NCBI RefSeq assembly: GCF_905372525.1
Contig: NZ_CAJPPN010000027.1
Span: 1-30,262, forward strand
DNA length: 30,262 nucleotides
Origin: an uncultured Porphyromonas sp.
Lineage (GTDB): Bacteria > Bacteroidota > Bacteroidia > Bacteroidales > Porphyromonadaceae
Reading direction: 5' to 3'
The notes below the pieces were generated by a model. That model ran no database searches and was not told the DNA's origin. It worked only from the letters and a program-made list of their open reading frames with translations. A program made the translations under genes and the position numbers. Below, piece after piece: positions 7,757 to 16,179 of this stretch (position 1 is its first letter; each line of letters begins with the position of its first letter).

Positions 7757-9208
7757 CTACTCAGCCTTGGGGCTGAGGCCTAGCTTCTCGGCCTCACGGA
7801 GCATATAGGCATAGGCGGGCTCGTACTCGTTGGGGATGGTACCCTCGAGGATAGCATCCTTGATAGCGTCCTTGATGAGCCCGACCTCTCGACAGGGGGA
7901 GAGCCCGAAGGTCTGCATGATGAGCTCCCCTGAGATAGGGGGCTGGAAGTTGCGCACACGGTCCTTCTCCTCGATGTCGGTGAGCTTCTGCCTCACGAGA
8001 CTATAGTTATCGAGATACTTGCGCACCTTCTGCGGGTTCTTGCTCGTGATGTCAGCCTCTACGAGGAGCATGAGGTCATCGATGTCATCCCCAGCCTCGA
8101 AGAGCAGGCGGCGCACAGCCGAGTCCGTCACCCCCTCATCCACGAGGGTAGCTGGGCGCATGTGTAGATCGACGAGCTTCTCCACGTAGTGCATCTTGTG
8201 GTCTAGGGGCAGGCGCAGGCGACGGAAGATACGCGAGACCATCTTCATCCCGACGTAATTGTGGTTGTGGAATGTCCAGCCGAGGCGGTAATCAAACCGC
8301 TTTGTGCGGGGCTTACCGATGTCGTGCAGTAGAGCAGCCCATAGGAGCCAGAGATCCTCCTCACGGCGAGGGCGGGAGGCAAGTGCCTTGGCCAGGTTGT
8401 CTACGACCTTGTAGGTATGTGTGAGGTTGTCCTTGTGCCCGATGCCCTCACGGGTCTCTGCGCCCTTCAGCTCGAGGAGCTCGGGGAAGAGGATCTCCAT
8501 CAACCCGGTCTGCTCGAAGAGCTCCAGCCCGACAGAGGGGCGGGGGGAGAGGAGGATCTTGTTGAACTCCGTAGAGATGCGCTCTGCCGAGACGATGCTG
8601 ATGCGTTCCCTATTACGTCCAATAGCAGCGAAGGTATCGGGATCAATGAAGAAGCCCAGCTGAGAAGCGAAGCGTATAGCTCGCATCATGCGCAGAGGGT
8701 CGTCACTGAAGGTCACATCTGGGTCTAGAGGCGTACGCAGGGTCAAGTTGTCCATATCGGCTAGCCCATCGAAGGGATCGACGAGCTCGCCGAAGCGATC
8801 AGCATTCAGACAAAGGGCTAGAGCGTTGATCGTGAAGTCTCGGCGCTCCTGATCCTCCTGCAGCGTGCCATCCTCCACGTAGGGCTTACGGCTATCGGGG
8901 CTATAGCTCTCTCGGCGGGCACCGACGAACTCTAGTTCGATATCGCCCTTCTTGACCTGCGCCGTGCCGAAGCGGGCGAAGACCGAGAGCTTCGCTCCTC
9001 GTCCGAGTCGCTCCGCTACCGCCTTAGCGAGGTCTATCCCCCTACCTACGGAGACGATGTCGATATCCTTGGAGGGGCGATAGAGGAAGAGGTCACGCAC
9101 GTAGCCCCCGACCACGTAGGCCTCTACGCCGAGGCTATCAGCAGCCTCGCCAATGAGATGAAAGAGGGGGGTATCTATCTTGTCGTAGATCAGATCTTCG
9201 TCTGGCAT
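7757..9208 (-). CDS. cca: CCA tRNA nucleotidyltransferase with HD domain
   Basis: This 483-residue enzyme adds or repairs the 3-prime CCA of tRNAs in the cytoplasm. The class II nucleotidyltransferase head is clear: GGYVRD (34-39), the metal-binding D48-x-D50 in KDIDI, the RRDFTINALA motif (122-131), and DPLRMMRAIRFA (170-181), which helps select CTP and ATP. A C-terminal HD phosphohydrolase domain is marked by LLHDIGKP (293-300, H295/D296). Family members that carry it can have phosphatase or phosphodiesterase activity. It starts 20 bases after the mnmG stop and is the last gene of a tRNA/translation operon ending in a strong hairpin. A plain poly(A) polymerase is less likely given the motif set. 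Confidence 0.93.
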   Translation of the reverse strand: MPDEDLIYDKIDTPLFHLIGEAADSLGVEAYVVGGYVRDLFLYRPSKDIDIVSVGRGIDLAKAVAERLGRGAKLSVFARFGTAQVKKGDIELEFVGARRESYSPDSRKPYVEDGTLQEDQERRDFTINALALCLNADRFGELVDPFDGLADMDNLTLRTPLDPDVTFSDDPLRMMRAIRFASQLGFFIDPDTFAAIGRNRERISIVSAERISTEFNKILLSPRPSVGLELFEQTGLMEILFPELLELKGAETREGIGHKDNLTHTYKVVDNLAKALASRPRREEDLWLLWAALLHDIGKPRTKRFDYRLGWTFHNHNYVGMKMVSRIFRRLRLPLDHKMHYVEKLVDLHMRPATLVDEGVTDSAVRRLLFEAGDDIDDLMLLVEADITSKNPQKVRKYLDNYSLVRQKLTDIEEKDRVRNFQPPISGELIMQTFGLSPCREVGLIKDAIKDAILEGTIPNEYEPAYAYMLREAEKLGLSPKAE

Positions 9209-9228
9209 AATCTTATAGGGGGTGGGGG

Positions 9229-11121
9229 CTACCGACCAGCGAGCACGAGGAGCACGCTGACATCGTGGGGGGATATACCGGGGATACGTGAGGCTGCTCC
9301 GATCGTCGCAGGGCGGATGCGCTCTAGCTTCTGCCGAGCCTCTGTACTCAGGGCTTGGATACTGCTGTAGTCGAGTCCCTCGGGGATGAAGACGTACTCC
9401 AATCGCTCCAGTCGTTCGGCCTGCTGTCGCTCACGCTCTATATAGCCACGGTACTTGATGAGGATCTCGGCACACTCGACGATCTCCTCTCGCCGTCTAG
9501 GGATACGCTCTATGGCTCGAGCTAGAGCGGGGACGAACTGGGCGAGCTGGGCGAGACTCAGCTGGGGACGCAGGACGAGGTCTACGAGCTTGCACCCCTG
9601 ACGGAGGGGGACTAGTCCCTCCTGCTCTAGGCTGGGGTTGATCCTGTCGGGGCGGATCGAGTAGCCCTCTATGAATTGTATGAGGCGGTCTCGCTCCTCT
9701 ATCTTCTCCGCCAGCAGCTCTGCCCTCGCCTGGGTAGCGAGCCCGAGCTCGATCGCCCGAGGGGTCAGACGCATATCAGCATCATCCTGCCTGAGTAGGA
9801 TGCGATACTCGGCTCGTGAGGTGAACATACGGTAGGGCTCATCCACCCCCTTGGTCACGAGGTCGTCAATGAGCACACCGATATAGGCCTCGGAGCGACT
9901 GAGCGTGAAGGGAGGGAGGTCATGCACCGACTGATGGGCATTGATCCCTGCGATGAGCCCTTGGCCTGCAGCCTCCTCATAGCCTGTCGTCCCATTCACC
10001 TGTCCTGCGAGGAAGAGCCCCTGTACCACCTTGCTCTCCAGCGTATGGTGGAGCTGTGTGGGGTCAAAGAAGTCGTACTCGATGGCATAGCCTGGGCGGT
10101 ACAGACGGACGTCCCGAAGGGCGGGTATCTGACGAAGAGCCTCCAGCTGCACCTCTAGGGGCAGGGAGGAGGAGAAGCCATTGATATAATACTCGTTGGT
10201 ACGCTCCCCCTCGGGCTCTAGGAAGAGCTGGTGCTGTGTCTTCTCTGCGAAGGTCACGATCTTCGTCTCTATGCTCGGGCAGTAGCGAGGGCCTATGCTC
10301 TGTATCTGTCCGTTGTAGAGGGGGGAGCGATCGAGTGCTGCACGTAGTACCTCGTGGCAGGCTTCGTTGGTATAGAGCGTATAGCAGGGGAGCTGCTTGA
10401 GGGGCGAGCGGTCGGGAGTGTCCATGAAGGAGAACTTATGATAGTCCTCCTCACCATCCTGTACTCCAATCTCCCCTCGTTGGATGCATGCCTCTAGGTC
10501 TATGCTACGTACATCCACTCGGGGGGGAGTACCCGTCTTCATGCGGTCGGTGCGGATGCCTGCGGCACGTAGCTCCTCAGTGAGTCCATAGGTAGCGGGC
10601 TCGGAGACCCGACCACCACTCATCTGATGCTCCCCGAAGTGCATGACCCCCGAGAGGAAGGTGCCCGCCGTGAGGATCACGGCACGTGCCTCGAAGTGCA
10701 CACCCAGTGCCGTATCCACACCCTGCACCCTACCCTCCTGGATCTCCAGATGGGTCACCGTATCCTGCCATAGGTCTAGGTTGGGCTCATCGTCCAGCTC
10801 CTCTCGCCAAGCCTCCATGAAGCGCTGGCGGTCGCTCTGCGCTCGAGGGCTCCACATAGCGGGACCCTTACTGCGGTTGAGCATGCGGAACTGGATCGCT
10901 GTCCGATCCGTGATGAGCCCCATACGTCCCCCGAGTGCGTCTATCTCACGCACGATCTGCCCCTTGGCGATACCGCCCACAGCAGGGTTACAACTCATCT
11001 GCCCGATCTTGTTCATATCGGGCGTGATGAGCAGCGTATGCGAGCCTAGGCGAGCGGCAGCGACGGCGGCCTCACAGCCTGCGTGCCCTGCACCTATGAC
11101 GATGACGTCGTAGCTGTGCAT
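9229..11121 (-). CDS. mnmG: tRNA U34 carboxymethylaminomethyl-synthesis enzyme MnmG
   Basis: This 630-residue FAD enzyme works with MnmE to modify wobble uridine U34 of several tRNAs. The N-terminus MHSYDVIVIGAGHAGCEAA carries the FAD-binding GxGxxG motif (residues 10-15). Other family hallmarks are MSCNPAVGGIAKGQIVREIDALGG, KGPAMWSPRAQSDR and GLFLAGQVNGTTGYEEAAGQG. The start at 11121 is chosen because an upstream extension to 11253 would add 44 low-complexity Ser/Arg residues read through the end of ychF. The family begins at the dinucleotide-binding fold. It starts 10 bases after the ychF stop and is followed by cca after 20 bases, so it is co-transcribed. The ATG has no Shine-Dalgarno, as usual in this phylum. 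Confidence 0.96.
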   Translation of the reverse strand: MHSYDVIVIGAGHAGCEAAVAAARLGSHTLLITPDMNKIGQMSCNPAVGGIAKGQIVREIDALGGRMGLITDRTAIQFRMLNRSKGPAMWSPRAQSDRQRFMEAWREELDDEPNLDLWQDTVTHLEIQEGRVQGVDTALGVHFEARAVILTAGTFLSGVMHFGEHQMSGGRVSEPATYGLTEELRAAGIRTDRMKTGTPPRVDVRSIDLEACIQRGEIGVQDGEEDYHKFSFMDTPDRSPLKQLPCYTLYTNEACHEVLRAALDRSPLYNGQIQSIGPRYCPSIETKIVTFAEKTQHQLFLEPEGERTNEYYINGFSSSLPLEVQLEALRQIPALRDVRLYRPGYAIEYDFFDPTQLHHTLESKVVQGLFLAGQVNGTTGYEEAAGQGLIAGINAHQSVHDLPPFTLSRSEAYIGVLIDDLVTKGVDEPYRMFTSRAEYRILLRQDDADMRLTPRAIELGLATQARAELLAEKIEERDRLIQFIEGYSIRPDRINPSLEQEGLVPLRQGCKLVDLVLRPQLSLAQLAQFVPALARAIERIPRRREEIVECAEILIKYRGYIERERQQAERLERLEYVFIPEGLDYSSIQALSTEARQKLERIRPATIGAASRIPGISPHDVSVLLVLAGR

Positions 11122-11131
11122 GTAGGGGGGA

Positions 11132-12235
11132 CTAGACGTTGAAGCGGAAGTGCATGATGTCGCCATCCTGGACGACATACTCCTTACCCTCGACAGCCAT
11201 CTTGCCGGCCTCCTTGACGGCGGCTTCGCTACCGTAGTGGACGAAGTCCTCAAACTTGATCACCTCGGCACGGATGAAGCCCTTCTCGAAGTCCGTGTGA
11301 ATGGCGGCTGCCGCACGGGGTGCCTTGCTCCCCTTGGTATACGTCCAGGCACGTACCTCCTGTACGCCTGCGGTGAAGTAGGTCTCTAGGTTCAGCAGGG
11401 CATAGGCAGCCTTAATGAGACGTGCTACACCTGACTCCTCGAGCCCGATCTCCCCGAGGAACATCTGACGCTCCTCATAGGTCTCGAGCTCTGCGATCTC
11501 ACTCTCGATCTTGGCCGCTACGACGAGTAGGTCTGCCCCCTCGTCCTGGATAGCGGCACGCACCTGCTCTACATACTGATTACCACTGAGTGCCGAAGCC
11601 TCATCGACGTTGCAGACATAGAGGACGGGCTTGCTGGTCAGCAGATAGAGCTCACGTGCAACCTTCTCTTCGTCCTTCGTCTCGAAGGTCACGGTGCGGG
11701 CATTACGTCCCTGCACAAGCGCCTCCTTGTAGCGGCTCAGCACCTCATAGGCGAGCTTGGCAGCCTTGTCGCCACCCGTCTGAGCCTGCTTGTAGACCTT
11801 CTGTAGGCGAGCCTCTACGGTCTCCAGATCCTTGAGCTGCAGCTCGGTGTCGATGACCTCCTTGTCACGTACGGGATCGACGCTCCCATCGACGTGGGTG
11901 ATATTGTCATCGTCGAAGCAACGCAGGACATGTAGGATAGCATCGGTCTCACGGATATTGGCGAGGAACTTATTCCCAAGCCCTTCGCCCTTGCTTGCGC
12001 CCTTGACAAGCCCTGCGATGTCTACGATCTCGACGGTCGTGGGGACGACCCGCTGGGGGTGGACGATCTCCGCCAGCTTGTTCAGACGTTCATCGGGTAC
12101 GGTGATGACCCCGACATTGGGCTCGATGGTGCAGAAGGGGAAGTTAGCGGACTGTGCCTTAGCATTGGATAGGCAATTGAATAGGGTAGACTTACCCACG
12201 TTGGGTAGGCCTACGATACCGCACTGTAGAGACAT
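11132..12235 (-). CDS. ychF: Redox-regulated ATPase YchF (Obg-family)
   Basis: This 367-residue P-loop protein of the universally conserved YchF/OLA1 family binds ATP rather than GTP and associates with ribosomes. Visible motifs are the G1 loop GLPNVGKS (9-16), switch II DIAGLVKGASKGEGLGNKFL (72-91), and NVDE (209-212) replacing the NKxD of true GTPases, which is diagnostic of YchF. The C-terminal TGS domain includes RAWTYTKGSKAPRAAAAIHTDFEKGFIRAEVI and VQDGDIMHFRFNV. Length is exactly typical. It is the first gene of the ychF-mnmG-cca operon, with a TATCTTTG box about 35 bases upstream. Confidence 0.97.
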   Translation of the reverse strand: MSLQCGIVGLPNVGKSTLFNCLSNAKAQSANFPFCTIEPNVGVITVPDERLNKLAEIVHPQRVVPTTVEIVDIAGLVKGASKGEGLGNKFLANIRETDAILHVLRCFDDDNITHVDGSVDPVRDKEVIDTELQLKDLETVEARLQKVYKQAQTGGDKAAKLAYEVLSRYKEALVQGRNARTVTFETKDEEKVARELYLLTSKPVLYVCNVDEASALSGNQYVEQVRAAIQDEGADLLVVAAKIESEIAELETYEERQMFLGEIGLEESGVARLIKAAYALLNLETYFTAGVQEVRAWTYTKGSKAPRAAAAIHTDFEKGFIRAEVIKFEDFVHYGSEAAVKEAGKMAVEGKEYVVQDGDIMHFRFNV

Positions 12236-12269
12236 ATGGCTTATTCTTTATATACTTATCTGTGAGGTG

Positions 12270-12277
12270 CAAAGATA
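12270..12277 (-). promoter_or_regulatory. Candidate -7 box for ychF-mnmG-cca
   Basis: The minus strand reads TATCTTTG followed by CA, a perfect TAnnTTTG match. It lies 35 bases before the ychF ATG, so the predicted leader is about 28 nt. No clear -33 TTG is present at ideal spacing. Confidence 0.6.
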
Positions 12278-12377
12278 ATCAAAAGCCCGCAGACCTCTCT
12301 GTAGCTTGCTGGGAAATATCGAGGTGCATCCCCCTCGCTGGTAGCCTCTGGGCGGAGGGGGAGGAGCATATCAATGG

Positions 12378-12413
12378 ACGAGCCCACCCTAGATCCTCCT
12401 AAGGTGGGCTCGT
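12378..12413. terminator. Hairpin downstream of lipoprotein gene
   Basis: An 11-bp perfect stem ACGAGCCCACC (12378-12388) pairs with GGTGGGCTCGT (12403-12413) around a 14-base loop. It lies 50 bases past the stop of the minus-strand lipoprotein gene at 12464 and before the ychF promoter region. A terminator for that gene is the simplest reading. Confidence 0.65.
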
Positions 12414-12463
12414 TCGTCTCTCTAGGGCAAGTAGAGAGAGGTGTATTGCGGGGAGAGTACCCC

Positions 12464-13207
12464 CTAGTCCTTCATGAGGTCTGCGGTGAGGTCAGCTGTG
12501 AATACCTGCCCATCCGTCAGCCTGAGGGTCAGGCGAAAGGTCTGGGGGGAGGCTGTAGGCTCCTCCGTCAGATGAAGCCTCACCAGCGAGAGGGAATTAG
12601 CTCCCGAGGATCTTGGCCAGCGCCAGGGGGATAGGTACTTCATCGCTTGGAGGGGATCCGCTAGGTCTCGAGTATACCCGCCCAGTTCGTGAGGCATCTT
12701 GACGGTCGGGGCGATACTCTTATCGAAATGATAGTCATAGGAGAAATACTCCGCACAGACGATAGGGGCAAGCTCTACTCCCGCAGGGTAACGGCTATTA
12801 TACGCCGTCTGCGCACGAAGGGAGATAGAGGCTACACCGGAGCTCAGAGAGCCCCGCCCGCCTGGCATAGGATGGATATAGACCCGGGGGGAGGGCAAGT
12901 CTCCTATCTTACGAGCCAGTTCTTCGAAGTGAGCCCGCTCCTTAGTCCGGAAGTAGGAGTGATACACACCCTCAATCGGTAGGATTAGATAGCGCTTAGT
13001 GCCTCCTAGTCTCGGCTCACCTTCTTCATAGGTCAGTGAGGCGAGTCGTATGGTCTGAGGCTCGAGGATCTCCGTGAAGAAGTAGGGGGTCTCCCACCGA
13101 GAGAGGGGAATGGGAGGCTCGGGGGTCTTCCCGCACGAGCCTAGGAGGGCGGGTAGCAGGCTAAGCCCTCCGAGGGCGACAGCGCCCAGTAGTGTACGTA
13201 GTCTCAT
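12464..13207 (-). CDS. Lipoprotein of unknown function
   Basis: This 247-residue predicted lipoprotein has a signal peptide ending at Cys25 (ALLGSC), with GKTPEPP after the cysteine. I do not recognise the body. It is mostly beta-type sequence with a central IHPMPGGRGS loop, a segment reading ELAPIVCAEYFSYDYHF, and a C-terminal beta hairpin (TFRLTLRLTDGQVFTADLTADL). The general look resembles small Bacteroidota DUF lipoproteins, but no family is claimed. It is a stand-alone gene: hairpins flank it on both sides and it has its own promoter region with two tandem TACATTTG boxes. Confidence 0.8.
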   Translation of the reverse strand: MRLRTLLGAVALGGLSLLPALLGSCGKTPEPPIPLSRWETPYFFTEILEPQTIRLASLTYEEGEPRLGGTKRYLILPIEGVYHSYFRTKERAHFEELARKIGDLPSPRVYIHPMPGGRGSLSSGVASISLRAQTAYNSRYPAGVELAPIVCAEYFSYDYHFDKSIAPTVKMPHELGGYTRDLADPLQAMKYLSPWRWPRSSGANSLSLVRLHLTEEPTASPQTFRLTLRLTDGQVFTADLTADLMKD

Positions 13208-13294
13208 TGGGTTCCTTGTCCTTAGTCTGTAGTTAGGTAATGTATCTGTAGTCTAGCGGGGCGGGCAGAAGAGAGTAGCTCGTCGCCTACGGAG

Positions 13295-13312
13295 CAAATG
13301 TAGTCAAATGTA
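13295..13312 (-). promoter_or_regulatory. Two tandem -7 boxes upstream of lipoprotein gene
   Basis: The minus strand carries two copies of TACATTTG (13305-13312 and 13295-13302), both perfect TAnnTTTG matches, spaced 10 bases apart. They lie 88-105 bases before the ATG of the 12464-13207 gene. Either alternative start sites or a small duplication could explain the pair. Confidence 0.5.
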
Positions 13313-13360
13313 GCCAATCTCACTGAGTCCTATCCCCCCGCCCCTATCCCGCTGTAATAC

Positions 13361-13400
13361 GACTACCCCCACCGCAGGCAAACCTGCAGCAGGGGTAGTC
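13361..13400. terminator. Two-level hairpin downstream of HprK/PEPCK-like gene
   Basis: An outer stem GACTACCCC (13361-13369) pairs with GGGGTAGTC (13392-13400). It encloses an inner stem GCAGG/CCTGC (13374-13378 with 13383-13387) with loop CAAA. It lies 40 bases past the stop of the minus-strand gene at 13440. It is probably a transcript end. Confidence 0.65.
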
Positions 13401-13439
13401 TCGCTTAAGAGTTAGAAAGAATTAGAGACGGCTTATGCC

Positions 13440-15173
13440 TTAGTCTTCGTTGATCATGCTGAAGAGCTCCTCGGCAGCAGCACGAGGGCCCGTCTTGCTC
13501 TGCCCATCTACAGCGAGGCAGGTATGCATCTCCCCGACCTTGACCCCCGTAGCATAGAGGGCGGAGAAGTACTTCTGGATCAGGCTCGCAGCGAGCTCCT
13601 TCTCCTGTACGGGGCCGAAGGGGTTCGCAAAGTACGAGGTCACCAGACCCTTCTCCGTCGTCGTCCCCTTGGCTCGGCGAGCACCAGCCTCGAAGATCTT
13701 CACGGCCTCTTCCATATTGTCGAAGAGGGCGATCTTGCGGGCGCAGTCCTCGTAGTTGTTGGCATAGAGGAAGTAGTCCACGGGGAAGCCCTTAGAGATG
13801 ACTTCGTAGGTAGAGATCGGGATAGTCACACGAGCATTGACCTTGTCGGGGTTGGTGTAGATCCCTCGGTCTAGCTGCGAGAAGGCATACATCGGGTCGA
13901 GGTCGTCCGTACGGACAAAGGCACCGATCTCCGTCCCGTAGGCTAGGATCGAGCCATCATCCTGGAGCTTGAGGTAGCCCATGTCGTCGAAGATGACACG
14001 CATGTGGCGGATGTACTTCTCGTTGAGCGTACGGAAGGCTTCTAGGCTTTCGCTCTTCCCGGCACCGCTGTCCCCCATGATGATGATGTTGGCCACACGG
14101 CTATTCTTCAGCACAATATTGACCATAGCACCGTGGATCGGGAGGTTGCCCCGCTCCATCTGCTTGATGTTGTGCAGGGTCAGCAGCATCTTCTTCATGT
14201 AGCCGAAGTAGTCGATCTCGTCGCTGTAGTTGGCGTAGCCGATGAGGATGTCGTTCTTCTTATCCTTGTGGTAGAAGGTACGCTTCTCCTCGTGCCCATC
14301 GGGGTAGCCGAAGATGTAGATCATATCGGGCTTCTTACCGACATACTCGTTGGGCTTAGCGAGCTCGAAGAGGTTCGCCATCCCGAGACCGTGGCACATG
14401 AAGTCCTTGTGGAAGTAGACGAAGGCCAGCAGATCACCCACCTTGGCAGGGTAGAGGAACCACTCATCCTCGCTCAGGATCATATGCTCAGCGGGGTTGG
14501 ACTGGTGCTCCTGGAAGATCCCGTCACGCGTATTCTTCTTCGTGTAGGAGACGTAGGGGGGATTGATGATGATGGAGTCTATGAAGGGGATGGCCGCCAA
14601 GCCCTTGTATTCGATCGGGCAGTTCCATGGGGCATCATTCAGGATAAGCCCCGCATTGACCCCAGCAGTCGTCTGGCGGTAGACATGGCTAGCGAAGCCA
14701 TTGACGACCTCCTTGGTACGGCGGTAGATGGAGAGGATCAGTTCGTTGAAGAGCTCGTAGGCCTGTACGAAGCGTACATTCTGTAGCCCCTCGCCCTGAC
14801 GCTGGTTGTGCACGACAGCGATACGCTCCATGCGACGCCAGTAGTGGTAGAGCAGATCGACTAGCTCGAGGAAGAGGTCACGATCCTTAAAGAAGGGGGC
14901 ATACTTATTATTGGTCGCTAGGAGCTCATCGACGTCACAGACGCTGAGCAGGCGGATCACATCCATGAGGGAGTGGATGAGGTTGTCGTCTGTCTCGAAG
15001 TCTGCGATGAAGGCATCGTAGATGATGGGATTGTCCTTCTTGAGGTGGAGGACAAAGGACTCAACAACACGCCTGAAGGCATAGCTGGTGAGCACCTTGC
15101 GGCGGTTGTCGCAGAACTTAGAGGTAAAGTTGATGATCGCTCTACCTCGGTTGAGAGTGAATTCTTGTAACAT
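13440..15173 (-). CDS. HprK/PEP-carboxykinase-superfamily P-loop protein
   Basis: This is a 577-residue cytoplasmic protein with no signal peptide. Residues 348-397 carry, in order, a His-Gly pair (H348-G349), a Walker A loop GDSGAGKSE (367-375) and a double aspartate FDD (395-397). That order and the GxSGxGKSE form match HPr kinase/phosphorylase, and more distantly ATP-dependent PEP carboxykinase (whose loop is GLSGTGKT). The N-terminal 340 residues are helical, then contain segments such as SIIINPPYVSYTKKNTRDG that I cannot place. Automatic pipelines may call it PEP carboxykinase, but it lacks a recognisable full PckA sequence. Protein kinase, nucleotide-dependent enzyme or divergent carboxykinase all remain possible. 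It is monocistronic, with its own promoter box and terminator. Confidence 0.8.
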   Translation of the reverse strand: MLQEFTLNRGRAIINFTSKFCDNRRKVLTSYAFRRVVESFVLHLKKDNPIIYDAFIADFETDDNLIHSLMDVIRLLSVCDVDELLATNNKYAPFFKDRDLFLELVDLLYHYWRRMERIAVVHNQRQGEGLQNVRFVQAYELFNELILSIYRRTKEVVNGFASHVYRQTTAGVNAGLILNDAPWNCPIEYKGLAAIPFIDSIIINPPYVSYTKKNTRDGIFQEHQSNPAEHMILSEDEWFLYPAKVGDLLAFVYFHKDFMCHGLGMANLFELAKPNEYVGKKPDMIYIFGYPDGHEEKRTFYHKDKKNDILIGYANYSDEIDYFGYMKKMLLTLHNIKQMERGNLPIHGAMVNIVLKNSRVANIIIMGDSGAGKSESLEAFRTLNEKYIRHMRVIFDDMGYLKLQDDGSILAYGTEIGAFVRTDDLDPMYAFSQLDRGIYTNPDKVNARVTIPISTYEVISKGFPVDYFLYANNYEDCARKIALFDNMEEAVKIFEAGARRAKGTTTEKGLVTSYFANPFGPVQEKELAASLIQKYFSALYATGVKVGEMHTCLAVDGQSKTGPRAAAEELFSMINED

Positions 15174-15226
15174 TTCCTTGTATTCGGGCTAGATTAATAG
15201 ATACGCTAGACGCTCTAACGCAAGAG

Positions 15227-15234
15227 CAAATATA
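15227..15234 (-). promoter_or_regulatory. Candidate -7 box for HprK/PEPCK-like gene
   Basis: The minus strand reads TATATTTG, a perfect TAnnTTTG match. It lies 54 bases before the ATG at 15173, in an AT-rich stretch. Predicted transcription start is near 15220. A well-spaced -33 TTG is not seen. Confidence 0.55.
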
Positions 15235-15437
15235 CCTCAAATACTCACAATAAAGAAATCTTTCCGCTATATACCTATAAATGGTTACTTTGCTCTGCCG
15301 ACTCTACAACCAGCCCCCTACCCACACCCCTCCTTATCCCCCTCTAGCGACCCTCGGGGACAGGCCGCCGGCAGGCTACCGATGAACCCGATCCTCCTCT
15401 AGCGGTATCTGCTCCTACAAGACCTCTCTCCCCGCCC

Positions 15438-15965
15438 CTATTCCGCGAAGTATAGGGTGAGTGTATCCCGATACATCTCTCCACTACTCCGATGGGCACA
15501 GGTCACGATCAGCCACATAGGGACACCCACGAAGTGAACCGTGCTATCCCCGATCTCCCTCACATCAGTCACGTGGATCAGATCACGCTTCGTGGTCTCC
15601 CGATCGCCCCGATATAAGGGGCCTTGACGCAGACGCGTCCTTTGGTAGGCCTCTAGCTCCATCTTGGGGCTATCAAACTTCATTCCCATCACCCCCACGG
15701 AGTGAAGGGCTAGGGGATACTCTGGATAGGCCCTATGCTGGAAGCGTATTATCAGATCCTGTGGGCTCACCAGATAGGCTTGTACGAGGATCTGCTCCCC
15801 TAGCTGTCGTAGTATCCAGGAAGGCTGCCCATTGAGGAGACCAAGGCGTGTAGAGCTCTGCTGGCGAAGGCGTGCTGTACCACAGCCCCACAGGAGGAGT
15901 AGGGCAAGGAGTATCCCTAGGCGCCTCTGCCCTAGGGTATACCAGCGAATCCGTGTCGGTATCAT
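15438..15965 (-). CDS. Small lipoprotein of unknown function
   Basis: This 175-residue predicted lipoprotein begins with a basic stretch (RIRWYTLGQRR), then a hydrophobic core LGILLALLLLW and lipobox Cys28 (LLWGC). The mature part is beta-rich, with DLIIRFQHRAYPEYPLALHSVGVMGMKF and a C-terminal VPMWLIVTCAHRSSGEMYRDTLTLYF. No family is recognised. The leader upstream holds three 30-bp tandem repeats, and a TAnnTTTG box lies about 200 bases upstream, so the 5-prime region is unusually elaborate for a small gene. Confidence 0.75.
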   Translation of the reverse strand: MIPTRIRWYTLGQRRLGILLALLLLWGCGTARLRQQSSTRLGLLNGQPSWILRQLGEQILVQAYLVSPQDLIIRFQHRAYPEYPLALHSVGVMGMKFDSPKMELEAYQRTRLRQGPLYRGDRETTKRDLIHVTDVREIGDSTVHFVGVPMWLIVTCAHRSSGEMYRDTLTLYFAE

Positions 15966-15987
15966 AGTCTCGTATCTATGGAGTAAT

Positions 15988-16077
15988 TACGATGTCTCTA
16001 TAGGAGGTACGGCACGATACGATGCGTCTATAGGAGGCACGGCACGCTACGATGCGTCTATAGAAGGTGCGGCACCA
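15988..16077. repeat. Three 30-bp tandem repeats in leader of lipoprotein gene
   Basis: Units at 15988-16017, 16018-16047 and 16048-16077 each start TACGATG and contain TCTATAG followed by GG(T/C)(A/G)CGGCAC. Units differ at only a few positions each. The period is a multiple of three, so the plus strand reads a 10-residue repeat (YDASIGGTAR-like). However, the only frame containing it is antisense to the lipoprotein gene, so a coding role is doubtful. Confidence 0.9.
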
Positions 16078-16164
16078 TACTCGCCCCGGGCTATCCCCTC
16101 GCTACTCGCCCTGCGATAGCGTCTCGACGAAGCCCCAGCGCCAACGTCTGCGCCTTCCCTCCCT

Positions 16165-16172
16165 CAAAGTTA
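16165..16172 (-). promoter_or_regulatory. Candidate -7 box for lipoprotein gene 15438-15965
   Basis: The minus strand reads TAACTTTG, a perfect TAnnTTTG match. If used, the leader would be about 190 nt and would include all three 30-bp repeats. Confidence 0.4.
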
Positions 16173-16179
16173 GGGATTT

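Noticed and set aside
11122..11253. 44-residue N-terminal extension of MnmG
   Set aside because: The extension is low-complexity Ser/Arg sequence read in another frame through the end of ychF. MnmG proteins begin at the FAD-binding fold, so the ATG at 11121 is used.
14133..14786. 217-codon plus-strand open frame antisense to the HprK/PEPCK-like gene
   Set aside because: It is rich in Val, Asp, Glu and Leu in the pattern expected from the reverse complement of a real gene, with no domain and no promoter of its own.
15988..16077. CRISPR array
   Set aside because: The 30-bp units are contiguous, without unique spacers, so this is a simple tandem repeat. The 22-bp array at 22834 likewise has no spacers.
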